Of a stretch of DNA of 64,000 nt, positions 1 through 8,821 are shown one piece after another (position 1 is the stretch's first letter; each line of letters starts with the position of its first letter). The DNA comes from Legionella brunensis. Lineage in GTDB: Bacteria; Pseudomonadota; Gammaproteobacteria; Legionellales; Legionellaceae. The stretch is taken from positions 444,105 through 508,104 of the forward strand of contig NZ_LNXV01000029.1 of the NCBI RefSeq assembly GCF_001467025.1. Reading direction: 5' to 3'. A program made the position numbers and the translations under genes. The notes below the pieces were generated by a model. The model did no database searches, was not told the DNA's origin, and saw only the letters and a program-made list of their open reading frames with translations.

Positions 1-744
1 ATGTGAAGCTAATACACTGTAAAATTTGTTTAGTGGATTGTCCTCGTCACCAATTGTATGGAGATGAAATATAAAAATAGACTGCAGTATCCCTGACTGA
101 AGAATTTCTTCTTCCTTCAATCCCTGCTGACGCATCCAAATAATAAAGGCTGCTAAATGTCCTGGTTTTTCGAAATAGGCTTTTAATAAAGGAACAATGA
201 CAAGAGGGGCTTTAATTGTATGTAATTTTACAGTGATCTCCTCCACCAACTTCTTTAAATCTAAGTCAGATTCAGACACTGTTTTACTGTTCTTAATTAG
301 TTGTGCACCAGTCGGATAGTGAGATCTTAAACGCTCTCGCTGTGCATAAAAAGAAATTGCCTCAGCATTCTGATTTTCAAGAAAAGTACTAAATATTGGT
401 CCCATTTTCTGCTGATATTTAAACTTCTCTGCTCGAGAATCAGACGAGTCATAACGTTCAACCAACCAAAGGAGACTAGCTTCGTAGATATTTTGTAATT
501 TTTCCTTTTCACAAAAAGTGATAAATTTTTTGGCATTCTCTACTATCACTATTTCAGTATTCTGCATTTTTTGCGAAGCCAGATCCTGATCTTCCATTTT
601 GGAAAGGTCAACTTCCCTGCTTTTTAATCCCATTTGTAGAGAAGCCCAAATGTCTGCAGAAAATTTAATATCATTTGGTAAGGGGAATTTCCCTCCGCTG
701 ACTGCAAACCATTGCATCAGCTGGATTAACTGTTCAGAAGTCAT
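1..744 (-). CDS. Partial hypothetical protein (3' end outside window)
   Basis: An open frame reads from an ATG at 742-744 on the minus strand for 248 codons to the window edge without a stop, so the C-terminus is missing. The product begins MTSEQLIQLMQWFAVSGG and is soluble and charged, with no signal peptide or membrane segment in the visible part. I recognise no domain. It stands alone, divergent from the hydrolase at 937, with 192 bases between them. As a Legionella orphan beside other unknown proteins it could be an effector, but nothing in the sequence proves this. The frame is convincing because of its length and protein-like composition. Confidence 0.7.
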   Translation of the reverse strand, partial: MTSEQLIQLMQWFAVSGGKFPLPNDIKFSADIWASLQMGLKSREVDLSKMEDQDLASQKMQNTEIVIVENAKKFITFCEKEKLQNIYEASLLWLVERYDSSDSRAEKFKYQQKMGPIFSTFLENQNAEAISFYAQRERLRSHYPTGAQLIKNSKTVSESDLDLKKLVEEITVKLHTIKAPLVIVPLLKAYFEKPGHLAAFIIWMRQQGLKEEEILQSGILQSIFIFHLHTIGDEDNPLNKFYSVLASH

Positions 745-936
745 TCAATAATCCATCACAAAAAAATAAGCCTAAATTGTATATTATTGATTCATGCTAG
801 TAAAATACTAGACTGACTAGCTCTTATTTTTAGAACTCAAATTCAGTAAGAATAAAATGAGATTACAAATGGTATACATTCAGTCTATCTTTATTTAACA
901 TGAACTTAACCCCCAATCCCCATCTAGAATAACTTC

Positions 937-2151
937 ATGACAGGCAATTATTATGATGTTTATCAGAAAAACCCCGTTTTTTCGGAGGAGTTTTTTGGAC
1001 AATTTCTAAGGACGCTTGGTAAAAGTTATGTACAGTGCGCAGATATAGGTGAATGTTACGTTACACTTGCCAAAATTGAAGATCAAAATTTTAATAGTTG
1101 GTATGATGCTTGGTATGAATTAGCCATGTATCTTACGAGCCTTGCGGAAAACAGTTGGCAGATGGGGAATTTGCAAACAGCAGGTTTAACTTACCTTCGA
1201 GCAACTGAGTACTACCGTACCAGTGAATTTTTTTTAAGAGCGAATGTCGACGATCCCCGCATCTTACCTTGCTTTGATCAAGTACGATTTTGTTTTGAAA
1301 GAGCCTTACAGGCCTTACATCCTGATGTCAAAAAGGTTGCCATTCCTTATGATAATCATGTGCTAGGAGGGTATTTGTTTTATTCTCCCAAGAAAGCTAA
1401 AGCGACCTTATTACTCCCGGGTGGTTATGACAGTACTGTAGAAGAAAGTTACACTCTTGTGCCTGCAGCTTTAGGACATAATTACAATATTTTAATCTTT
1501 GATGCCCCAGGCCAAGGACAGGTTTTACGAAGACAAAAACTTTACATGCGCCCTGATTTTGAACATGTACTTACACAAGTATTGGATTGGGTGGAGCAAG
1601 TTCCTGAGCTATCGAATAATAAATATGTACTAATTGGTAGAAGCTTTGGTGGTTATTTAGCCCCAAGAGGTGCTTGTGGAGAATCACGTTTGGATGGCTT
1701 AATTTGTGATCCTGGTCAAATGGATATAGCCGGCTCAGTCAATAAATTATTGCCCCCTCCTATCCTGGCTTTATTCCAACAAGAAGATGCAACTGCGGTC
1801 AATTCGTTTTTTTATGACTTATTTTTAAAAAATAAAATGAAAGAATTTTATTTTAAATCGCGTATGAACACTCATGGAGTGACTACTCCTTTTGATTATA
1901 TAAAGGAAATGACTCGGTATACCTTTATTGATCGCGTTAGCGAAATTACCTGCCCCACTTTAGTTTGTGATAATCCCAGTGATAAAATCTCTAACCGCGG
2001 CAATACACTTTATGAGGCCTTGCTATGCGAAAAAACTTACATTGCTTTTTCCGATAACAGAGGTGCAGGCATGCATTGTGAAGCCGATGCTAATGGACAA
2101 TTCCAGCGAGTAATTTTTGATTGGTTAGACCAACATTTTGCTTGTAAATAA
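937..2151 (+). CDS. Alpha/beta hydrolase, FrsA/DUF1100-like
   Basis: The 404-residue protein has an alpha-helical N-terminal part (about 1-130) followed by an alpha/beta-hydrolase fold. Visible landmarks are the oxyanion-side segment LLLPGGYDS near 158-166, the DAPGQG turn near 189-194, and the nucleophile elbow GRSFGG with the candidate catalytic Ser at 236. A late Asp (CDNPSDKIS) and a His near the end (GAGMHCEA) would complete the triad. The architecture resembles the FrsA / 2,6-dihydropseudooxynicotine hydrolase group. The substrate is unknown. There is no signal peptide, so it is probably cytosolic or a translocated enzyme. It is monocistronic and convergent with the gene at 2166. Confidence 0.85.
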   Translation: MTGNYYDVYQKNPVFSEEFFGQFLRTLGKSYVQCADIGECYVTLAKIEDQNFNSWYDAWYELAMYLTSLAENSWQMGNLQTAGLTYLRATEYYRTSEFFLRANVDDPRILPCFDQVRFCFERALQALHPDVKKVAIPYDNHVLGGYLFYSPKKAKATLLLPGGYDSTVEESYTLVPAALGHNYNILIFDAPGQGQVLRRQKLYMRPDFEHVLTQVLDWVEQVPELSNNKYVLIGRSFGGYLAPRGACGESRLDGLICDPGQMDIAGSVNKLLPPPILALFQQEDATAVNSFFYDLFLKNKMKEFYFKSRMNTHGVTTPFDYIKEMTRYTFIDRVSEITCPTLVCDNPSDKISNRGNTLYEALLCEKTYIAFSDNRGAGMHCEADANGQFQRVIFDWLDQHFACK

Positions 2152-2165
2152 CAGTACTATCAATC

Positions 2166-3734
2166 TTAGGGAGATCCTGGGGTATCTTCTCCCGTCACCC
2201 TATCTTCGTCCTCATCTTCTTCAACAACCTTATTCCCATCCTCCTCATCTTCTTCGCTCGCAAATTGTTTATTAGCCACTTTAGGCTTTTTTTCCTCCAC
2301 TGGTGCTTTCTTCACTTCATCCACATTTACAGTAGGTTTTGGTATTGGTTTTTGCATGGGTGGTGGGTTAGTATCTTCTAATTCAACATCGCCAACTTTC
2401 TCGTTGTTTTCTTCTGTGTGCGGGGGTTTCTGTTTACGAAACATACCAAGAGTAGCTGTTTTTTCATGCTGCATTACAAGAACGGGAATACTGGATTTAG
2501 TAGGAATCTCATTGTATACCCTTTCAACTTCCGTCATTATTTTTTCATCGTCAGCAATCTTTTCATCAATGTGAGTATTCAAATTTTGCTGATGCTGCTG
2601 TTCACGAAAGACGCGCACAGCTAAAAGGCTCGCTGCAAATACAGCCACAGCTAAGGATAGTGCAGTAACTACAATAACAGCAGCAATAGGTACCCCTACC
2701 CCAGGGATTATTAATGCCAATGCAGTAATCGCTAGCACAAAACCTGCAATAGAAGCTGTATAACCAGCTCCTTTAATTAAATTCGCTTCGCGAGACCAAT
2801 GCTTTTTCTCCAACAACTGTCGCGCAATAAAATTGCTCTTTGCAGGATCATGAAGAGTATTTTCTAATGCTTCAATTTCGGCGAGGGTATCAGGTGCAAT
2901 TTTACGTTCCCCTAATGACAACTCTTGGGAGCCCCTATAAAGATCCGTACTTTGTTTCACGAAATCAACAGCCCCGTATCCTAGGACTACAGCTCCTAAA
3001 ACCAAGCCTGGAATAATTAACGGTGGGAAAGCCAGTCCTAATACAGCTGCGGTTGCCACAAGTAATGCTCCAACCCCAATCCAGGCTATATCTATCAATA
3101 GTTTTTTACGATTATTGGTTTCTTTTAAATAGGATAAACGAGTATCAGCCAGTAATTGATTATTCTGCTCAATCAACGACATAGAAATCATATTCGCTAA
3201 ATCTTGATATGACTCATTAGCAACTAAATCTTCGATTAATATTTTCTTGTGAGCATCATAAATACGTGGATTACTCTCTTTCTCTAAAAAGTCTAATTCA
3301 ACTTTCCAATGAGGATAATAAGAGTGGTCTTTAAACCATGACGGTAAATTTTCATTTAACTCTTTCGTATTTGCAATTGTTGCATCCCGAAGAAACTGGA
3401 GGAGGTGATTGAAAAAACGGTAGTCTTCCAAAATGCTTTCAAGATCCTCATCCAATACTAATCTCTCTTTTAAATTAGTAATTAATTGATTAAACCGTTT
3501 TTGTTGAATGAGGAAAATTTCTCTGGATTCTGCATTCAGCATTGCCCTTAAAGATTCTTGCGTGGCTATAAGGATTTTACTCTGTAATTGTTTTGCTTCC
3601 TCTGAAGGATTTTTAGCAATTATGTCATCTGTAATAGCATGCAATTGATGCTCTATAATCAAGACTGCAGCCAGTTCGCGTTTCAAAGCTTCCTGATTAA
3701 AATCCTCAATTTCCTGATCTAAATTTTGTGCCAT
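2166..3734 (-). CDS. Hypothetical membrane protein with acidic C-terminal tail
   Basis: I place the start at the ATG at 3732-3734 (MAQNLDQEIEDFNQ, 522 residues) because the further-upstream in-frame start is a TTG. A GGGAT element lies about 9 bases before the ATG. The N-terminal half is helical and charged. Two hydrophobic hairpins follow, near residues 220-260 and 325-375 (runs such as IGVGALLVATAAVLGLAF and AVIVVTALSLAVAVFAASLL). The last 90 residues are Pro/Lys/Glu-rich and end in a strongly acidic stretch. This two-hairpin layout with long cytosolic ends is common in Legionella proteins that insert into host membranes, but I recognise no family. Effector status is inference. Confidence 0.8.
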   Translation of the reverse strand: MAQNLDQEIEDFNQEALKRELAAVLIIEHQLHAITDDIIAKNPSEEAKQLQSKILIATQESLRAMLNAESREIFLIQQKRFNQLITNLKERLVLDEDLESILEDYRFFNHLLQFLRDATIANTKELNENLPSWFKDHSYYPHWKVELDFLEKESNPRIYDAHKKILIEDLVANESYQDLANMISMSLIEQNNQLLADTRLSYLKETNNRKKLLIDIAWIGVGALLVATAAVLGLAFPPLIIPGLVLGAVVLGYGAVDFVKQSTDLYRGSQELSLGERKIAPDTLAEIEALENTLHDPAKSNFIARQLLEKKHWSREANLIKGAGYTASIAGFVLAITALALIIPGVGVPIAAVIVVTALSLAVAVFAASLLAVRVFREQQHQQNLNTHIDEKIADDEKIMTEVERVYNEIPTKSSIPVLVMQHEKTATLGMFRKQKPPHTEENNEKVGDVELEDTNPPPMQKPIPKPTVNVDEVKKAPVEEKKPKVANKQFASEEDEEDGNKVVEEDEDEDRVTGEDTPGSP

Positions 3735-3904
3735 TCCGTTATATCCCAAAATACCTTAGTTCGATAAGTTATTTATATCACAGAGAAGAATATTACACCT
3801 GACTTAAAGAAAAATTATAGCAATATTGATAGGTGTTGGAGCCTTGTTACTCTCGAAATCACGACAATTAACTACAATATATTTAGGGACAACGAGCAAG
3901 TCTT

Positions 3905-4216
3905 ATGAATATTAAAGCGAAGCTTTCTCAGGCCATCAAAACACATCATGCAATTGAATGTATTTATCATGGCAAAAAGAGATTTATTGAGCCCTATCAC
4001 TACGGAACTCTTGGGGGTAAAATGCAATTGCATTGTTTTCAATATGATGGTGAGAGTGAGTCAGGGGGACTTCCAGAATGGAGAAATCTCAAACTCAACG
4101 AAATTAAAGACATTCAAATCATCGAGAAACATTTTACAATTAGAGCAAGTTATCATCCCGAAAATGCACATTATATAACGATAGAACAAAGTATTTATGA
4201 CAACGCAACAAAATAA
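3905..4216 (+). CDS. Small WYL-domain-like protein
   Basis: The 103-residue protein resembles an isolated WYL domain. It has the early IECIYHGKKRFIEPYHYG strand pair, a central hydrophobic strand and a charged RNLKLNEIKDIQIIE segment that corresponds to the F-R-L-D-R-I part of the family. WYL domains bind ligands or nucleic acid and usually sit at the C-terminus of transcription regulators; here the DNA-binding part is absent. The gene is short and flanked by unrelated orphans on the opposite strand. A regulator of unknown targets, or a ligand-binding stand-alone domain, are both possible. Confidence 0.7.
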   Translation: MNIKAKLSQAIKTHHAIECIYHGKKRFIEPYHYGTLGGKMQLHCFQYDGESESGGLPEWRNLKLNEIKDIQIIEKHFTIRASYHPENAHYITIEQSIYDNATK

Positions 4217-4252
4217 ACCATCCATTATTAGTTCATTCAATATCTTTAGTTG

Positions 4253-5572
4253 CTACTCTATTTTAGGACCTTCGACTACTGAAACTTCATCGACGTGCAA
4301 TTTTTTTTCTAGCCTCCCTGACTCAGCCTTTTTTCTCGCTCGTATATAAGATTCGCTGTCATCATAGGTATAAGAGAACCGAAATAAAGATTGCGGGCGA
4401 CGCTTTAGCATCATGACATCCTTTGATTGTTGATAATCAACATAACTATCAGGATTGTTACCAAGAAAAGCCTTGACATCATTTTTGTACTTAGTATCTG
4501 TACAATGAATATTCATATAATGTAATTGGTTTATTGTGTCTAATTGATTAAAGCCGGGAATTAAATTGAAATACCCTAATGCCCCTTGGGCATATTGATT
4601 ATAGAAAATGGTCGATAAGCAAGGGAAACGGAAAGAATTAAGCATTAGATATTGGTTAAGGAAATCAGGACTCGTGAATCCAAAAACCTCATCTGGATAA
4701 ACATCTAATAATTGCATTTTCCCTCGTTTCCTCTCGCGCATAATATCAAATAAACAATAGACATCTTCTGAAAGTCCACTCTTTACAAGCCAGGCATCTG
4801 CTTTGAATAACTCACGCTCAGTAATATCTTTCTCACCAGGAACAGTAAGATCTCCTAAATATCCACCTTCTAAAAGTTTGGAAATCAGATATTCCTGGAT
4901 TACATGACTATACACCCCATGTAAGCGAGAATCTGAGTCTGGAAAATCAGGTGGATCGATAAAAAGCATTCCTTTTTTTAATATCGTAATTGCCGCCTCT
5001 GGTGAAACAATGCCAAAAAAAGCCAACCATCCATCTGTTTTAAAAAAAGTAGCAGCCTTACCACGAGGAGCAATATTCACATTATGTTTTTGCAATTGCT
5101 TGGCTAATACTTGAGTTAAGATTTCGAGGGGATATTTAATATCAAGAATTTCTTTTGAAATAATGGGGAAATAGTAGACCTCTTCAATTTCATCATCCTC
5201 TTGCGCAGGGTATTTGACAGTAAAACTCTTATAATATTTAGGGCATAAGTTATCTTTTAAAAGCCTCTCTTGGTCAATTGGAAGATTCAGCATATTGAGT
5301 GAGCATTCTTTTTCCAGCTCATCAAATAAACTATCAATCAAGAGTTTTTTGCTAATAAAAATATTAAAAATAGTTGCCTTTATGTATAGAATTTTTTTAA
5401 ATCGTGCGACAGAAATATCTTCTGGTTTCTTAATTACCTTTAGTAGGCTAGCATAAATATGACGTGTCAAATCCAATAAGTCAGATAACATCAACTCCAT
5501 ATCAGCATTGCAAGAGAGATATTTTTTTTTATCTTTTTCAATTTCTGCAAGTGTAGGTTTAGGAAGTGGCAT
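4253..5572 (-). CDS. Hypothetical protein, effector candidate behind a PmrA-like box
   Basis: The start is placed at the ATG at 5570-5572 (MPLPKPTLAEIEKDKKKY, 439 residues); the upstream extension would need a TTG. The product is soluble, rich in Lys/Glu/Leu and has no signal peptide or membrane segment. A middle region (about 215-255) carries the motif SRLHGVYSHVIQEYL. The C-terminus is charged and ends in an acidic VDEVSVVEGPKIE tail, the kind of end often seen on Dot/Icm substrates. A tandem PmrA-like element lies 43 bases upstream (5616-5635). I recognise no catalytic family. The effector call rests on the promoter element, tail and orphan nature. Confidence 0.75.
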   Translation of the reverse strand: MPLPKPTLAEIEKDKKKYLSCNADMELMLSDLLDLTRHIYASLLKVIKKPEDISVARFKKILYIKATIFNIFISKKLLIDSLFDELEKECSLNMLNLPIDQERLLKDNLCPKYYKSFTVKYPAQEDDEIEEVYYFPIISKEILDIKYPLEILTQVLAKQLQKHNVNIAPRGKAATFFKTDGWLAFFGIVSPEAAITILKKGMLFIDPPDFPDSDSRLHGVYSHVIQEYLISKLLEGGYLGDLTVPGEKDITERELFKADAWLVKSGLSEDVYCLFDIMRERKRGKMQLLDVYPDEVFGFTSPDFLNQYLMLNSFRFPCLSTIFYNQYAQGALGYFNLIPGFNQLDTINQLHYMNIHCTDTKYKNDVKAFLGNNPDSYVDYQQSKDVMMLKRRPQSLFRFSYTYDDSESYIRARKKAESGRLEKKLHVDEVSVVEGPKIE

Positions 5573-5615
5573 AATTTCACAAAATAAAAACAAATTGCAT
5601 TTATTTTATCCCAAT

Positions 5616-5635
5616 AAAATTAACATTATATTAAA
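5616..5635 (-). promoter_or_regulatory. PmrA-box-like tandem repeat
   Basis: Read on the minus strand, the halves are TTTAATATA and GTTAATTTT with a 2-base spacer, giving TTAAT-N6-TTAAT. Each half matches 7 of 9 bases of the Legionella PmrA consensus half CTTAATATT. A TAAAAT -10-like hexamer (5603-5608) follows after exactly 7 bases, and the start codon of the 439-residue gene is 43 bases from the box. Confidence 0.5.
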
Positions 5636-5797
5636 ACTTAAAATTTAATTTTTAATGAGAGTCTTAACCAGTCCCTTCCCGCAATAGATAAAAAATATAT
5701 TAAAATTTAAATAGTTATACTCAATTTTTGCTTAAAATTTGTGTTTTATGGCCAACATGTGTTATATTTTTTCAAGTTTGATTTTTTTGGGAGCACT

Positions 5798-6874
5798 ATG
5801 GCTAAAACTAAAAAATTCAAAATACGCCGTGATTATCTAGCAAATTATGGTGGAGCAGATCACACAAATTCAACAAGCTTTCCTGTACCAACATCCAATT
5901 ACAAAGAAATTTATGCTTCTTTATTGACTCTCGTACGGGCCAATAGGACACAGCAGTTGGAAAAAACTTTAACCTCCGAATTTATTGATCCCCAAGTTCT
6001 AGAAAGAGAACAAATAGAGACTCATAATTCATTTCCTGAAAGCGAGGGAGATTTTGTCTACTTTGGTGAACAACTGAAATATATTCCCAATACTCGTTAT
6101 GGCATGGGTCAACGTGATACGGATACCTTTGAAACTCATAGGGTAGCTCCTGTATTAGAAGAGTTAGTCATTCATCATTTCGATGATTTTGTTACCTTAC
6201 TGAAAGAGGCGTCGCCTGGGTGTCAAGCAATATTATTAAATTTTACTGACTTAGATTTAACAGGTCTCGATTTTACCAAGTTTCAATTAGCCCCCCCATC
6301 TATATTAACGCAAAGTATATTTACCAGAGCCAAGTTAAAATCCACTAAAGGCCTCACTCAGCAAATACTTGATGATAGCCAAGATTATATAGACGCCCAA
6401 TTACCCGAGCGCTTGGTTCCTTTCTGGACACAGTCTAAAAAGGAAAAAGTTCTAGAATACATTAATCAACTTAGTGATTATGGCAATATTTTATCAAAAT
6501 CAAATTTTGAAGCAGGTCGGCAAAGAGGCCAACTAGCAAACGAATTAGCATTAGAGCTAAAAGGTATGATTGCTTCAGCAAGCAAGCACAATGGTACATT
6601 TCAAAAGCAATTTTTAAAAACTCTGCATCAACATGATGAAGCATTCAGTGATCGCCGCTTTTATGGTATTAAAATGATTATCGCAAACCTTTCCTTATTT
6701 ATCTTAGGTTTTGGAATCGGGTATGCCGCAGCCGTAGCGGTTAACTATAGAAAGACAGGAAACTGCCTCTTCTTCAATAAAACTGAGACTCAGCGAAGGG
6801 TAGAAAAAATTCAAAGTGAATTTAAAGAGCCGATAGAAGAAACAACAGCAGACACTGAGACTCCAAGTATTTAA
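5798..6874 (+). CDS. Pentapeptide-like protein with C-terminal membrane segment
   Basis: The start is the ATG at 5798, chosen because GGGAG lies 4 bases upstream; this gives 358 residues (MAKTKKFKIRRDYLAN). Residues around 141-185 contain a short pentapeptide-like stretch (NFTDL DLTGL DFTKF, then FTRAKL). A single strong hydrophobic segment (IIANLSLFILGFGIGYAAAVAV) lies near 293-315, followed by a basic then acidic cytosolic tail. The neighbouring gene at 7019 also contains pentapeptide repeats, so the two may be related or work together. No enzyme motif is visible. A hairpin terminator follows, so the two genes are probably transcribed separately. Effector status is inferred. Confidence 0.75.
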   Translation: MAKTKKFKIRRDYLANYGGADHTNSTSFPVPTSNYKEIYASLLTLVRANRTQQLEKTLTSEFIDPQVLEREQIETHNSFPESEGDFVYFGEQLKYIPNTRYGMGQRDTDTFETHRVAPVLEELVIHHFDDFVTLLKEASPGCQAILLNFTDLDLTGLDFTKFQLAPPSILTQSIFTRAKLKSTKGLTQQILDDSQDYIDAQLPERLVPFWTQSKKEKVLEYINQLSDYGNILSKSNFEAGRQRGQLANELALELKGMIASASKHNGTFQKQFLKTLHQHDEAFSDRRFYGIKMIIANLSLFILGFGIGYAAAVAVNYRKTGNCLFFNKTETQRRVEKIQSEFKEPIEETTADTETPSI

Positions 6875-6879
6875 GTATC

Positions 6880-6906
6880 GATTTAGCTCTTTAAAAGGGC
6901 TAAATC
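6880..6906 (+). terminator. Rho-independent terminator
   Basis: An 8-bp perfect stem GATTTAGC / GCTAAATC encloses an 11-base loop that can itself pair in part. It is followed by the T-rich run ATTTTCTTGTG, directly after the stop codon of the 358-residue gene. Confidence 0.65.
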
Positions 6907-7018
6907 TGATTTTCTTGTGTTTCAAAATAAAAGCAATTAGCCATAATCTGGTCAAAATTCCTACCGACAGTTATAATGGTCTAAACTTAAACATTATGGT
7001 TATAAGAGACACATTCGA

Positions 7019-8761
7019 ATGCCAAGCAAATCTTCTCGCGATGAAGCACTAGAGATTTCTTCTAAATGTCTTGACAAAACAGCTAAAGCTTTTCGTCTAG
7101 ACTCTACCAATATTAAGCCAATAACCAAGAACTTATATTCGGATAAAATTACAATTTCCCCCACATTTTTTGCAAATAACTCTAGAAAGCGCAATTTAGA
7201 TGCAATTTTGTTGCAAACCAGCCATGAGATCTCTAAACAACAATTGAATAAAAAAAGGAACAACGAATTATTTACAGAAAATTATTACAACATGTCATCT
7301 TTTAACCCTAGAACACAGGATCATATTGATGCGATGATTTCCGCCGAGGTTTCCTCAGGAAACTGTGGCGAGTTAGCATTTTTTACAGCGATTATTGCTA
7401 AAGAATTAGGGTATACTGGCTCAGTCGAATGTATAGGATTTCAGAAATACGACCATGTTTTTGTTGTGCTCAACAGACCTAAAAACTCAAATCCCAATGA
7501 TCCCTCTACTTGGGGTAAAGATACCATTATCATAGATCCCTGGCTAAAAACCTCTTTTCCAGCCGACAGATTTAATGATTTCTGGTTAAAACACATTGAC
7601 TTAGTCAAATTTAAATCTGGCTTGTCAACAAAACAGAAGTTAACAAAAACCACCGACTTGGCAACTGAAATAGAGCGTAAAGCAAAATACTTTTCCCGTT
7701 TATATACTAATTCAACAGGACCGCGGATTCCCAATGCCCTAGTCCATTCGGATATCGTTGGTGGTTTAAATGCCGATGATGCTTTCCGACTATTTAAGTA
7801 TTTCGAAAAATTATATGGGGCAGATTATTTGCAGAAGAGCATTCTCACACCAGAAAATAGATTAAAAATATTACAGGATCTCTCCTATGAAAATTATTCC
7901 TCGTTTATCCTGCAGAGACTTTGTGCAAATTCTTATAAAGAAAAATATCAAGCTAATACAGCCAGCTCCCTAGAGGTAATATTATTTGCACTAACAACTG
8001 ATGATATCACTTTAATCTCATCCACTCGCTTACAAAAAGCTATTCATGAAATGGAATCCATGTTAAATAATGATTCTATAAACAGTCTATCTAGCACAGT
8101 ACAGTTACTTTCAGAACTAGAAAGTGGTCAACCTGAATCAATCGTTCGTTCCAATATCGTCGACATTCTGCTCAATGCTCTTCCGAGCCGATTTTTTCCG
8201 CCCAGCAAACTTTTTCTGGATAATGTCAATGTAGAAAATAGAGATTTGAAAGAAATAAAATTAGTAGAATGTAGCCTAAAGAACGCCAACTTAGCGCATT
8301 GTAATCTTGAAAATAGCGATCTCCATGGTACCGTTTTAACAGGTGCCAATCTTAAAGGCGCCCATCTTCAAAATGCCGTGTTGCGAGACGCTAATTTGTG
8401 CCATGCGAATTTAAAAGATATCGTTTTTGACAACAATACCAATTTTTATAATGCAAAATTTTTAGAGGAAGCAGCCTTTGTAAATAGGGTGGCTTTTGAA
8501 ACTGCACTCGATGAACTAATACAACATACAAGTTTCGAACCACACGATGAAAATTTGGCTGTTGCAATTGCAACTGATATCGATAAGCAACTTAAGGAAT
8601 TAAGCTTAATTCATCCTGAATTAGCCAACGAGCTTAGAATGCGTGCCATCCAACATCCTTTATTCTCTAAATGCCAATCAGAACAAATCAAAGCAGTGAT
8701 GCAATCTGATGAGCCATCCGATTATGAAGAGAGCGATAACGATTCTATGCGTTTCATATGA
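7019..8761 (+). CDS. Putative papain/transglutaminase-like cysteine enzyme with pentapeptide repeats
   Basis: The 580-residue protein combines two recognisable parts. Residues 114-175 contain GNCGE (Cys116), DHVFVV (His146) and IIIDPW (Asp173). This spacing and local context are those of a Cys-His-Asp triad in papain-like or transglutaminase-like folds, with the Trp after the Asp also typical. Residues about 407-478 are roughly 13 pentapeptide repeats (e.g. SLKNA NLAHC NLENS DLHGT), predicted to form a right-handed quadrilateral helix. The remainder is helical. The C-terminus is acidic (DEPSDYEESDNDS). No signal peptide is present. A host-directed protease, deamidase or transglutaminase delivered by Dot/Icm is plausible; the substrate is unknown. 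Confidence 0.8.
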   Translation: MPSKSSRDEALEISSKCLDKTAKAFRLDSTNIKPITKNLYSDKITISPTFFANNSRKRNLDAILLQTSHEISKQQLNKKRNNELFTENYYNMSSFNPRTQDHIDAMISAEVSSGNCGELAFFTAIIAKELGYTGSVECIGFQKYDHVFVVLNRPKNSNPNDPSTWGKDTIIIDPWLKTSFPADRFNDFWLKHIDLVKFKSGLSTKQKLTKTTDLATEIERKAKYFSRLYTNSTGPRIPNALVHSDIVGGLNADDAFRLFKYFEKLYGADYLQKSILTPENRLKILQDLSYENYSSFILQRLCANSYKEKYQANTASSLEVILFALTTDDITLISSTRLQKAIHEMESMLNNDSINSLSSTVQLLSELESGQPESIVRSNIVDILLNALPSRFFPPSKLFLDNVNVENRDLKEIKLVECSLKNANLAHCNLENSDLHGTVLTGANLKGAHLQNAVLRDANLCHANLKDIVFDNNTNFYNAKFLEEAAFVNRVAFETALDELIQHTSFEPHDENLAVAIATDIDKQLKELSLIHPELANELRMRAIQHPLFSKCQSEQIKAVMQSDEPSDYEESDNDSMRFI

Positions 8762-8774
8762 GTCATCAGATATT

Positions 8775-8796
8775 AAAGGGAAGAAACCTTCCCTTT
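8775..8796. terminator. Stem-loop between convergent genes
   Basis: An 8-bp perfect stem AAAGGGAA / TTCCCTTT with a 6-base loop lies between the convergent 580-residue gene and gltX. It lacks a long T run on either side, so it may act as a weak bidirectional terminator or an RNA 3'-end stabiliser. Confidence 0.5.
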
Positions 8797-8821
8797 ATGA
8801 CATTCTAAACGTGCAGATAAG

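Noticed and set aside
5636..5660. Possible second PmrA box (CTTAAAATT…TTTTTAAT) for the gene at 5798
   Set aside because: The second half does not align in the right phase and it lies about 140 bases from the start.
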